Of a stretch of 64,000 bases of DNA, positions 9,887 to 20,710 are shown piece after piece. The first letter of the stretch is position 1, and every line of letters starts with the position of its first letter. Source of the DNA: Sinonovacula constricta (Eukaryota > Mollusca > Bivalvia > Cardiida > Solecurtidae); the NCBI GenBank assembly GCA_007844125.1, contig CM017558.1, positions 25,687,344-25,751,343 of the forward strand, given 5' to 3'. Position numbers and translations under genes: made by a program. The notes beneath the pieces are model-generated. The model worked only from the letters and a program-made list of their open reading frames with translations. It was not told the origin of the DNA and made no database searches.

Positions 9887-11339
9887 GAGACGGAACCAAG
9901 GATTGTTGCTATATATATATATGTCAGAAGTCTGTTTACATAAAGCACATTATTATCCAATCAGTGTAACTATAAAGCATGCATAAGCTTTCTCTACTGA
10001 AAAGAACATTCAATATAAGATATTGTCTGCAACACTGACACCTTTTCATAGGCTCATCTCCAAAAAAATAAATAGTCCAATCAGATTTGTACATGCAGGT
10101 GGTATGTTGTGCATTGGAAGCATTTTGAGAAAACTAAACTGTACCAGTCCAGCAAAATGTGTAGTTTTGTTATGTGCTGTTATGTGTAATTTTTTTAAGA
10201 AATGCCAAAGATAAGATATTAATGATTGTAGTTTTGATTGCACAAGTGATATGTCCTACAACTGGGAACTAATATGTCACAATGTACATTAAACAATAAC
10301 TTTACACAAAATATTATATATTTTGTTAACAAAAGTGTGAAAATGTAGTTTTGATCAAAACTCATTTTCAGCATTTTTAAAAGTCAAATGAAACAAGATA
10401 AAACTTCTTTCATCACAGATTTTGGGTGACTTTAAAGCAACTTTTTGGTAAAATTAGCAATTTTCAGTTTATAAGAAAGCTTGCTGAACCATAATATTTA
10501 ATGAAAATAAATGTGCACCCGATGTCCTTCGAACGATTGTGTTGTCTGTAGGTTGTGAGACTCAGAATCGTCACAACATTTTTTTGTCATTTAGTCTATG
10601 TAACTTTATAATGCATATTTAACAACAAAATCTATAATGATGCATTACAGGCAGATCTATGGCTGCATGTGCTCCAATAATTTTTTCTAGGTCAGTTAAC
10701 TGGTGGATAGAATACAATCTGCCAAGTGAAGGAAAGCACATAAACTCAATAGCTAAAGATAGTATCATTATTATAGAAAATGGTAGAGTCTGTGTCCATG
10801 TATAAATTAAAATCGGCTATTTAAGGAACAGCTTATGTGAAATAATTTTCTGACAGTAAATGTTAATTCCAAATTACACAATGTATATTATTAAAACTAA
10901 TAATATCAGTATTCTGCCAAACTCCAAGCTAAATTAATTTAAGTAAATCTTTGAACTTGCCCATTCAAGTCATGTGTAGTATCACTTATAAATACATCAC
11001 TTATAAACAACACATTACTAAATGCATGCTTGACTATTCATCACTTGCCTTCACATGAGCTAGTGATTTAATGGTACCCTAATAAACAATATTTATTGAA
11101 TCACTATTTTTGTTTAGAATGTGTATTTCTCTTTTGCCATGTCTAAATGATTCATAAATGTCCTGAAATCTAAATAAAACTGTTCATAGTTTTTAAACAT
11201 GTAGTAAAAAGTAATAAATTGTACATTTAAAACTTTATTACTTAATGTAATATAATTGTATTTATGATAATATTATAATAAATGTAAAACAGTTCAGCTG
11301 AAATCACTTATTGTTTTATTATTACTTATTATAAATAAC
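9887..11339. other. 3' UTR and intergenic, AT-rich
   Basis: This holds the 3' untranslated region of the PI3K-subunit gene and intergenic sequence between two convergent genes. Apart from the poly(A) candidate listed separately, I see no gene or repeat. Confidence 0.5.
10067..10072 (+). terminator. Candidate poly(A) signal AATAAA for the PI3K-subunit gene
   Basis: This is a good AATAAA about 180 nt downstream of the stop codon at 9886, which is a plausible 3' UTR length. Other AATAAA words exist further on, so its use is uncertain. Confidence 0.35.
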
Positions 11340-11590
11340 AAGTTGTTTTTTGTGTTTTTTTGACATTCATTGCAGCGAACATTTATGATCATTATAGCAA
11401 CGACCAGCTTTTTGGTGGAGGAAGACCCCAGACACATGTCTGGGTAGAACCCCCTGCACACGGCAAGTCAGCTGGAAGACCTTACATTAAGTCCCAAATG
11501 GGACTCGAACCCACGTGGTGAGAGGCTAAGCTGTCAGAGGAGTTACAAATCGGCAAATCGGCAACTCTACCACCATGCCATAAGCGCCCC
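11340..11590 (-). mobile_element. tRNA-derived SINE, family C
   Basis: On the minus strand a head beginning GGGGCGCTTATGGCATGG has a box A-like segment (TGGCATGGTGGTAGAG) and a strong box B (GGGTTCGAGTCCC). A body follows, then a 3' part containing GCTATAATGATCATAAATG and TTCGCTGCA and an A/T-rich tail. That 3' part resembles the end of family B (see findings). No clear target-site duplicates were seen. Confidence 0.7.
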
Positions 11591-12695
11591 ACTTCAAGTT
11601 GTAATATATACAAAATATGCATACATGATAATATGTATTGTTTACATCTTTCTCGTTCCAAGTACCTTTGAAAATGCAAAGAACAGTATAACATGTAGTA
11701 GACAGTATAAATAATTGCTGCACCAGAAGTAGAAAACAAGGTAGAGTATTTTATTTTTTTATTAAATTCATAGAAATTGAATAAATAAATATGCAGACAA
11801 AAATGAAACAGGCAACACAACCATTACATAGATTTCAATGTGGTAATGACAGATATGGATAAAATTAAAACACATATAAATCTAACAAATACCTCCAGAA
11901 AAAACAGGTTAAGATAATTTTATACTACTACATCTAGTACATGAAGTTACAGAAATATTAAAAATAATAATAAAAATTCTGTTTGTTGGGGCCTTTGGAA
12001 TCCCACCTGCCATCTTCCAGAAAGAGGGTCTGCTCAACACATTTATGGTGCTGCCTTCAGTGTAATGACATGCTATGTCCACCTGGCATGCAACCTCTTT
12101 CAATCATTTTATCCTGGCACTAGGCGAAACCAATTGTGGACTAAATGCCCCATCCCTTAGAGGTGTAGTATAGTCAAGGAAGCTACAGGAATACTGCTGC
12201 CTTATTTTTGACCAATATATAGAGGCCTGGGACATAACATCTGTATCTGGAAGTGGTGACCTGTTAACAGAGCTCCCAGGACCAGTCTACCACATCTAGT
12301 TGTTAAATATCAAAATTTACTTTTAAATGTTACTGAAGTATTGTTGACATTCAATCATTTCGTTTACATTGTGTTAAAGGCACAAAAACGTTCTTTTTTT
12401 ACAGTATTGCAATGATAAAAATGTAAATATTTTTAAGCAAAGGGGAATTACTTTAAACAGTAGATGGCAAAAAATACCCAAATAAATCTTCAAAATTGCA
12501 AAAATCAGTTTGTAGAATATGTAATAATTTGCAAATGAATGTACTGTCAAAGGACAGATTTTTTAAATAAACTAAATGGCAGTTGATCCCTCTTATTTAC
12601 CAGTTACAAAATGTCCAAAGATGATGCGATCAAAGTGTACACATCAGTAGGTGTAAGTCAATATTGGGACAAGTTTCTTTACTCTAGCACCTGTG
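11591..12695. other. Intergenic / DNAAF6 3' UTR side
   Basis: AT-rich sequence downstream of the DNAAF6 stop codon. A minus-strand frame around 11909-12290 has fairly even codon composition, but stops interrupt it and it resembles no family I know, so it is not called as a gene. Confidence 0.4.
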
Positions 12696-12822
12696 TCAAA
12701 AGTTCATGAAGTCGTAATCACGTTTCATACGTAAGGTGACACTGAGTGTTTCTGTGTTCCCATCCCAGGCTGCTTTACCGTTCTTATGATCCACTGGATT
12801 GGGCAGATGTAGTCCTAGGTAA
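12696..12822 (-). CDS. DNAAF6: DNAAF6 coding exon 6 (stop codon)
   Basis: The acceptor is TTTTTTTCTAG. It encodes YLGLHLPNPVDHKNGKAA through the terminal RDYDFMNF and stops with TGA at 12698-12696. Confidence 0.93.
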
Positions 12823-15800
12823 CTAGAAAAAAAAATCATCACCATTATCCTTCTCATCATCAGCATTATCAACATCCCTATTATCCAAAAGGTATTCATC
12901 ATAATCACCATAACCTTTATAAATCCAACATTTTCATCATCACAAAAACAAGTCAATCATTATCATCATCATCATTTTTATCTTTCATCATTATCATTAT
13001 TGTTGTTATCCTGTTATCATGAACAGAAGTGCATTAATTACCACTAAAAGACATCGTAAAAAAGAGAGTCTGAGATGACATCAGGTATAGAACAGAAGTT
13101 TTACATATTTGGTCATTACTTTTCTTAAGTATGACCATCGAAACAAACCTGGAACCACAAAACAGTCTATAATGACAATACATTATTAATTATGTCCTTA
13201 CTACTTAGGGGTTCTACAGTCAAGAAACTTTGTTTTGACATCCAACGTCACGTCAGCAATTTTCGTTTCAGGCAACTTGATCTTCACCTGCAACAAAATG
13301 ATAATATGAATGTAAAATGGCAGTAGCTTACAAATAGAATGTGTTTAATCGTTATCTTTGATGTGGCAAATCCACATTCAGTAAACATGTGCTTTGTTTG
13401 GAAATTGAACAGAATAACTAATTAAATCTAAAAAATGTTGGGGAAGCCACAGAAAATACCGGTAACTGGAAAAAGCAGAACAAAAATTGTTTTTGTTTGT
13501 TGGTTAGGGTTAACAAAGACCCCATTTCATTATATAGCTTACTACGAAATCCTCACAGAACTGGATAACCAGAGCCCTCATATCATTACATAGCTTACCA
13601 TCAAATCCTCACAGGATAAAGTAAACAAAGACCCCATATCATTTTATAGCTTACCACCAAATCCTCACAGGATAGGGTGAAAAAATAACCCCTTATCATT
13701 ATATAGACCCTATATCATTTTATAGCTTACCACCATATCCTCACAAGTGAGGTAAACAAAGACCCTATATCATTTTATAGCTTACCACCAAATCCTCACA
13801 GGATAGGGTAAACAAAAACCCCCATATCATTTTATAGCTAACCACAATATCCTCACAGGATTGGGTAATCAAAGACTCCAAATCATTATAAAGCTTACCA
13901 CCAAATTCTCACAGGATAGGGTAAACAAAGACCCTATATTGTTTTATAGCTAACCATCAAATCATCACAGGATTGGGCAAGCAAAGACCCCCATATCATT
14001 ATATAGCTTACCACCAAATCCCCACAGGATAGGGTAAACAAAGACCCAATATCATTATATAGCTTACCACCAAATCTTCACAGGATAGGGTAAACAAAGA
14101 CCCTATATCATTTTATAGCTTACCACCATATCCTCACAGGATTGGGTAAACAAACCCCCCCCCCCCATATCATTATATAGCTTACCACCAAATCCTCACA
14201 GGATAGGGTAAACAAAGACCCTATATCATTTTATAGCTTACCACCATATCCTCACAGGATTGGGTAAACAAAGAGCCCCCATATCATTATATAGCTTACC
14301 ACCAATTCCTGACAGGATAGGGTGAAAAATTAACCCCATATCATTATATAGCTTACCACCAAATCATCACAGGATTGGGTAAACAAAGACCCCATATCAT
14401 TATATAGCTTACCACCAAATCCTCACAGGATTGGTTAAGCAAAGACCCCATATCATTATATACCTCACCACTAAATCCGCAGAGGATAGGTTAAACAAAG
14501 ACCCTATATCATTTTATAGCTTACCACCATATCCTCACAGGATTGGGTAAACAAAGACCCCATATCATTATATAGTTTACCACCATATCCTCACAATTGA
14601 GGTAAACAAAGACCCCCATATCATTTTATACCTCACCACCAAATCCTCATAGGATATGGTAAACAAAGACCCCCATATCATTTTACAGCTTACCACTAAT
14701 CCTTACAGGATAGGGTGAACAATGACACCATATCATTATATAGTTTACCACCATATCCTCACAGGATTGGGTAAGCAACGACCCCCATATCATTATATAG
14801 CTTACCACCAAATCCTCAGAGGATAGGGTAAACAAAGACCCCATATCATTTTATACCTTACCACCATATCCTCACAGGATAGGGTAAACAAAGACCCAAT
14901 ATCATTTTACAGCTTACCACCAAATCCTCACAGGATAGGGTAAACAAAGACCCCATATCATTTTACAGCTTACCACCAAATCCTCACAGGATAGGGTAAA
15001 CAAAGACCCCATATCATTATATACCTCACCACCAAATCCTCAGAGGATAGGGTAAACAAAGACCCCATATCGTTATATAACTTACCACTAAATCCCCACT
15101 GGACAGGGTAAACAAAAACCCCCATATCATTATATAGCTTACCACCAAATCCTCACAGGATAGGTTAAACAAAGACCCTATATCATTATATAGCTTACCA
15201 CAATATCCACACAAGATAGGTTAAACAAAGACCCTATATCATTTTTCAAGCTTACCACCATATCCACACAAGATAGGTTAAACAAAGACCCTATATCATT
15301 ATATAGCTTACCACAATATCCACACAAGATAGGGTAAACAAAGACCCTATATCATTATATAGCTTACCACAATATCCACACAAGATAGGTTAAACAAAGA
15401 CCCTATATCATTATAAAGCTTACCACCAAACCCACACAAGATAGGGTAAACAAAGACCCTATATAATTTTTCTAGCTTACCACCATATCCTCACAAGATA
15501 GGGTAAACAAAGACCCAATATCATTATATTCCTTACCACCAAATCCTCACAGGATAGGGTAAACAAAGACCCCATATCATTATATAACTTACCACCATAT
15601 CCTCACAGGAGAAAGAAGCTGGAGTCTTGTTACCCATCTGCAGGAACATGTCTTCTGAGGTAACAGCCTGCTTGTACACAATGTCATATCTGTAATATTA
15701 TATAAAGAAAAACAGTACTCTCCAGAGTCGGACCACTTACATGCCAGGCACAAGAAGCCTGGCTGGGTTCAGCCTCAAAGTTTAGAACAAACACTTATCA

Positions 15801-18800
15801 CTTGGCAGCACAAAGAACACTGGTTTAAACTTGCCTTGGGGTAGTGGACTTATATCTATAACTTACTGAAAAGAAATATTGTTTTGTGGTCTTCAAGGGT
15901 TGAAATGAGGTACACATTGTTCTGAAAATAATGTATGTAAAATACCCTCATCATCAAAACAAAATTATTTTAAACTGTTATTAGGCTTAGTATTAACTGT
16001 GTTTTAACAAAGTTCAGTTAATGTTAAAACTAATGTTATATACATGTCCTGACTACTATCTGATACAATCTTGAGTTTTTTTAAGAATGGCTTAAAGTTC
16101 TAAACTTGTTGCAGAGGGGAAACTTTACTTCAAAAAGGGTTGCATGAGAATAAGGCCCGTATTCACCAAGCATTCTTAAGTAAGAATTCTCAAGTCATGG
16201 ATTTCTATCCACAATATCTTCATTATGTATTTGTCTACGTGTCTGTATTCTTGCATGACACTGTAACTTTGTTACTTTCAGTTTAAAAACACAGTGAAAC
16301 TAAATAAATAACCTTATTTTTGTTGGTATGAAAATCGTGATTTGGGCTTAAGTCATGACTTAGACTTAAGAATGGTGAATATGGACCTTATACTTGATAC
16401 CAATGCAACCCGTTTTGAAATAAATTATTTCAAAACTAGTTGTTGTTTTTTTTAATTTTAAAATGGGTTGTAACAGGGCATGTCACCTAAGCCTCTAGTG
16501 GCAAATATAAAATGATAGTTTGCAGGTTTGAAAATCACACCCTCTCTAAGGTAACGCCTTAGATAAAAGCCGAGTTCCTGGCCTGAAACATACCATGGTT
16601 AGGGACCAGAAGATAAAACATGTATTAATGAACAGGTATCATATTAACAGTTGTATTGATGAAAAAAAAATCGGATAACATAATATCCTCTTCTAATGTT
16701 TGTCACAATTTCTAGATTTCCTAGACATTCGACGAATAATCTTTATCTGTAAAATACAGATATGGTAACACAAAGTTAGTATGTACCCTTTTCTACTTAA
16801 GTCGACTTAACATCTATCCTTGCCAGAGAATGCACAGACCCTTGTGCTTATGGACAAATGGTGGACATAAACTACCAACAGCAAAGGTTGGCATGAGGTT
16901 ATAACAAATAAAGTCTACTACAGTACATATTTTGCTGTAAGTGTCAGTGACAGTTGGCAGTCAAAATGTGTCTTTTGAGAGAATCCTGTCAGTTATAGTC
17001 ATTCATCTGTTATTGGCACTGTTCACTATCTTAATTAGAACCCTCTATACCCCAATGACAGTGTGAAAGGTCAATTGCCAGACTGCTGTAGCACAAACCA
17101 ACCAATGGTAAGAAGGCAAAAAAAACAATTTGTGAGATATTCTATCTATGCATTGCTGGGATTTCTAAACATGAATCATGCAATACTTAAGACAGGAGAG
17201 AAACAAACCATGTAATATCCAGACATCTAAAAAACATATAAATAAACTTAATGCTAGTGTAGAGACAGCAAATCAACACAAATTACTACCAACACATAAG
17301 AAAGTAGCCAAAATAAACACCATAGCACACTAAATGTTGCAAAACAGTTATTTAATCTTCACAAACTTAATATCAACACATAACTGAAACATTCTTAATC
17401 ACAAAAGGGAAGTAATTCAAAAGAGACTTTATCACTCACATGAGTCCCTTAAACATTTAGTTACAATAAACAAAGAATATCAGCAATGTTTAAACAGACC
17501 AGAATAATTGTAAAACATATACACCAGCAATATTCAGTTTGATTTATTTTACCATATAGCCATATGAGGAAACCAGTGTCAATTTTCTGGAATGACAAAC
17601 ATACCCAGCATATGTCAGTTGGAAGGTTTCCCTACATGACATTTTCTGTCTGACTGGGACTCAAGCTCGCACAGTAATGGGCTGAAGGTTACTGGCTAGA
17701 GTGTATGTAGTCATCAACTAAACTTACTCAGGTTGAGGTCTTGGATCATAGTTAGACTCAAACTCCGCCCCTTCTGCCACCTCCTCCTCAGCCCAGATGT
17801 CCTTTGTGTTCTGTGCAACTGTCAACATATAAAATTTATTAGTTGTTGTTTGATCAAAGAAAACAATATTAAAGGTGTCCAGATGATCTTTCCAGCACAG
17901 GTAATAATAATACACACAGGATATACCTTCAATTTTAATAAAATAATGTAGTAGTAGTAGCAGCTTTCTATTGGTATCAATTAGCATGATATTAGTATTG
18001 TCATATCCAAGAAGTCATGTGCAACTTACCTTAAAATGGCTTCCAGAAAGATACAAAAGCCAAGCATCAATGAAATGCAGTTATGTCAAAATTCAACACA
18101 GGATTTACTATAGTTTGTTTTATTTGAGTTAGGCTAAACAATTATTTATATTCAAGACATAACCACAATAATAGTCGTTGATAATGTTGTTGGTGTAAGA
18201 ACAATAAACCAAATGTATGAATACAGATTTTATCTCTGCATCAATGTGTCTATGCCTATTATCATCAAATCTTTAATTATATACACTCCCATCAAATAAT
18301 CAAGAAACTCTAGTATAGACACCTTTTGTCTCCACCTTGGCATTTCCCTTCTTTGGTCCAATGCTAGCTGGGGTCATCTGAGCAGAGCATGTAGTTGGCT
18401 GCAAAATATTTTCAAGAAGATAAAGAGATTTTTTTTGGATAATTTTTGATAATTAACATTCTGTAGTCTTAACAAATCATTTGCAAATGGTTATTTCAAT
18501 GATAAATTATCATTAGGTTCTTATGAAAATGCACACATGTATTGTTTTTGACAGTATCTGAATACCATAATCTAATATTTAGAAATAATTATAAATCTTG
18601 ATCTTATATATTTTGAACTGCAACATACTGTGAAAGCATTTTATTTTGTGGGGCATTTAATTTCGTGGAATTCGTGGGCAAGACAATCTACGAATTTAAG
18701 TACCAACAATATAAAATCCCCTCGGTTAGACTTTTGAATGCTAGATTTACTTGTAAATCATGTAAACATTTGGTATGAGCCACGTATATTGCAAGTTTGT

Positions 18801-19809
18801 AATACGTTAATTAAACGATGGTTTAATTCGTCAGATTCTCTGTAATTAATGTCTATTACAAATCATTGACCTGTACAATTTAATATCACACCTTTTTGCT
18901 TTCAATAAGGTACTAAGTGTTTATTTGTGCTCAAATTAACCTTTGACCCAGGTTCGCTTGATGAAGTATGCTCGATTGTCACGTAATCAATTATTTCTAT
19001 TTAGTAGCTGTGCAATAATGTCATTTGACAGGTTTAACATATGAAAGATGTTACTTAGTCAGGGTGTTTACTCAAGGGTCTGTTTTGTGTCATTTTGCAT
19101 AGTACGCTAATTGGCGTTAATTGACAGTCAATGGCTTCGTTAAATTAGACCCTTGAAAGAACCCGCCCCCCTAACATCTTTATGAATATAATTCCTTAAA
19201 TGACACGCTAATTGACAGTTTGGTGTCATAAAAGTCGTCTGATGAAACTCGGCTGTGAAAACATTGACCGGCTGCTGTGGATCAATATCATCAGGCGTGA
19301 CGTAAGACAATAGGCAGAGTCACTCGCTAATCCATAGTTTTGCAATTGACCCTGTTTCAGTGTTAGGCCTCAGTTTCGCATCTGTCAAAAATCGAAGGTA
19401 ATTTTTTTTTTATTTCGTGGGTAGGGCAATCCTCGAAGTCAAGTACCCACGAATATGCCCGTCCTCTTCAAACGACGAAATTTCTGCCCCACGAAATAAA
19501 ATGCTTTCACAGTACACAATAGATTTCCCTGCATTGCCACATGGTTGGATAACCTTGTTTTTTTGCAATAAAAATAAAAAGACACATGTAGATCCAGCAA
19601 TTACACATCCAATAATGAACAATATAGTTATCCAGCATCCAGAGCATTTACATTTGCGACCTTTCACTAGCTCAAAGTTTTAAAATCCCTGTTCAAGATA
19701 CTTGGCACCAAAAATAAAGCTCTACCTTATCCTCATCGCTGTCAGAGTCCACCTCTTTGGGAGCCAACATCTCAGTTAGGCTGCTGATCATGTTTGGTGT
19801 AAAGGCCAT
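12696..19809 (-). CDS. DNAAF6: DNAAF6/PIH1D3, axonemal dynein assembly factor (six coding exons, 185 aa)
   Basis: DNAAF6 (PIH1D3) is a cytoplasmic co-chaperone that works with other DNAAFs and HSP90 to pre-assemble axonemal dynein arms for motile cilia and sperm flagella. The coding exons are 19809-19726, 18398-18323, 17818-17728, 15689-15593, 13287-13205 and 12822-12696. All have GT-AG junctions and the phases agree, giving 558 coding bases. An acidic N-terminus (DSDSDED, about residues 21-27) is followed by NTKDIWAEEEV (58-68), PEYDIVYKQ (83-91) and EDMFLQMGNK. The PIH1 CS-like domain follows: CEDMVVKIKLPET, FLDCRTP, LGLHLPNPVD (about 146-155), and it ends DYDFMNF. These are the family hallmarks in the right order. 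Human DNAAF6 is somewhat longer, at about 214 aa. Intron 4 holds a minisatellite made from the exon 4 donor region, and introns 1 and 3 hold MITEs. Confidence 0.93.
12832..13010. repeat. Degenerate ATC-rich simple repeat in DNAAF6 intron 5
   Basis: Imperfect runs of atc/att triplets (catcatcatcat and variants) fill much of the intron between exons 5 and 6. Confidence 0.6.
13205..13287 (-). CDS. DNAAF6: DNAAF6 coding exon 5
   Basis: The acceptor is TTTGTTGCAG and the donor is CCTAA|GTAGTA. It encodes VKIKLPETKIADVTLDV through FLDCRTP, the central strands of the CS-like domain. Confidence 0.92.
13503..15610 (-). repeat. 56-bp minisatellite derived from the DNAAF6 exon 4/intron 4 junction, about 37 units
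   Basis: On the plus strand each unit contains gcttaccaccaaatcctcac, then aggatagggtaaacaaagac, then cccatatcattata (56 bp together). On the minus strand the first part reads TCCTGTGAGGATTTGGTG|GTAAGC. That copies the last codons of exon 4 (Ser-Cys-Glu-Asp-Met-Val) and its GTAAGT donor. The array runs directly into exon 4, whose own boundary is the first unit. Units differ by point changes and a few indels. It fills nearly all of intron 4. Confidence 0.92.
15593..15689 (-). CDS. DNAAF6: DNAAF6 coding exon 4
   Basis: The acceptor is AATATTACAG and the donor is ATGGTG|GTAAGT at 15593/15592. It encodes YDIVYKQAVTSEDMFLQMG through SFSCEDMV. Its last 17-18 bases and the donor are the template for the adjoining 56-bp minisatellite. 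Confidence 0.93.
16153..16388. mobile_element. MITE, 236 bp, in DNAAF6 intron 3
   Basis: The ends are inverted: aggcccgtattcacca at the left matches the complement of tggtgaatatggacct at the right, with further pairing through attcttaagt and caagtcatg. It is flanked by TA on both sides (16151-16152 and 16389-16390), as for Tc1/mariner-type insertions. There is no coding capacity. Confidence 0.8.
17728..17818 (-). CDS. DNAAF6: DNAAF6 coding exon 3
   Basis: The acceptor is TATGTTGACAG and the donor is CCTGA|GTAAGT. It encodes VAQNTKDIWAEEEV through DPRPQP, the conserved acidic linker with the family motif NTKDIW. Confidence 0.92.
18323..18398 (-). CDS. DNAAF6: DNAAF6 coding exon 2
   Basis: The acceptor is ATTTTGCAG and the donor is AAAAG|GTGTCT. 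It encodes PTTCSAQMTPASIGPKKG through VETK and leaves in phase 1. The donor is weaker than the others. Confidence 0.85.
18628..19512. mobile_element. Non-autonomous DNA transposon (MITE-like), 885 bp, in DNAAF6 intron 1
   Basis: The left end ctgtgaaagcattttatttt is repeated inverted at the right end (ataaaatgctttcacag), and the match extends through the GTGGGGCA block to about 40 bp. TA dinucleotides flank both ends (18626-18627 and 19513-19514). I see no transposase frame inside, so it would depend on an enzyme supplied elsewhere. Confidence 0.8.
19726..19809 (-). CDS. DNAAF6: DNAAF6 coding exon 1 (start codon)
   Basis: ATG at 19809-19807 begins MAFTPNMISSLTEML. The exon ends GATAAG|GTAGAG. 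The sequence before the ATG (TTATTGTAG ending at 19817) looks like a splice acceptor, so a separate 5' UTR exon is likely upstream. Confidence 0.88.
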
Positions 19810-20154
19810 CTCGGTGCTACAATAACATCATCAAACATCATTGCTATTTAGGAAATGTGCTTATTACCTCCTTAGATATGAAAAATGTTTAAGTTGCTTA
19901 AAAATGCCCACCAGATTGTACTTAGTGGTAAAATGCCATTTACGGAAGATGGGAAATAAACTCAAACCCTAAATTCTGAGATTGATCTACTTTAAATTTA
20001 CAAATGAGCAACCTAGACTGAATGTTTCTTAAGGAAACCAAGATAAATAGAATTAATTTGTTTATTTAGTCTTTGTTTTTCAACTTAGTAAATACTTTTT
20101 TCGTACTGGGCTCTGAAACTTTCAGCATGTATTATATGTTCTACATGTTATACT

Positions 20155-20495
20155 GCCAGTGTGGTGGAGAGGCCCACAGGTAGCCTGGTAAGCTCAGTAG
20201 GAAGAGCGCCTGAACAGTGATCTAGGGGTTGTGGGTTTGATAACCACATCGGGCACTCACTTTTCCCTTGAAGTACTTTACTTGTGTCAGAAGCAAACAG
20301 AAGACTAGTGTGGCTGTCCCGAGTTGGACATGGGCCCAGATAGATAAGAGGGGGAGCAGTGTAGTGCTGGTGTGGTGTAGAGGCCCACAGCTGGTCTGGT
20401 AAGCTCAGTAGGGAGAGCTCCGGAACGATGATCCGGGGGACGTGGATTCGATCCCCACATAGGGCGCAAACATTTCCCTTGAAGTACTTTTATGT
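20155..20495 (+). mobile_element. Dimeric tRNA-derived SINE, family D
   Basis: Two tRNA-like units lie about 213 bp apart in the same orientation. Both have a leader (gtgtggtggagaggcccaca and a close variant), a box A-like segment (TAAGCTCAGTAGG), a box B (GGGTTTGATAACC in unit 1, GGATTCGATCCCC in unit 2), and the shared trailer TTCCCTTGAAGTACTTT. It lies about 350 bp upstream of the DNAAF6 start codon, probably in its 5' UTR intron or promoter. Confidence 0.7.
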
Positions 20496-20617
20496 ATTAT
20501 GATTTTTTTCTTTCTAAGATCAGCCACTCGATCTGGCGAGACCGAGCTAGCAGTAGCGAAAATGTTGTAGATGCAGCTATTATACGACAATAATATTTTA
20601 AAAGTTAAATCAATACT

Positions 20618-20710
20618 TACAAATTAAGACTTACGAAATATATATTTCGAAACAGTTTTTGTTAAGATAGCGTCGTTAGATACAGCTGGCATGGACTTGT
20701 TTACATTTCG
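20618..20710 (-). promoter_or_regulatory. Candidate DNAAF6 5' UTR exon end and FOX-type motif
   Basis: On the minus strand two GTAAGT donor-like words occur close together (TTTCGTAAGTC and TTTGTAAGTATTG). They could end a non-coding first exon that joins the acceptor at 19817. A forkhead core (TGTTTACA on the plus strand, 20698-20705) lies just upstream. FOXJ1 drives many ciliary genes, so the site is suggestive, but such motifs occur often by chance. Confidence 0.25.
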
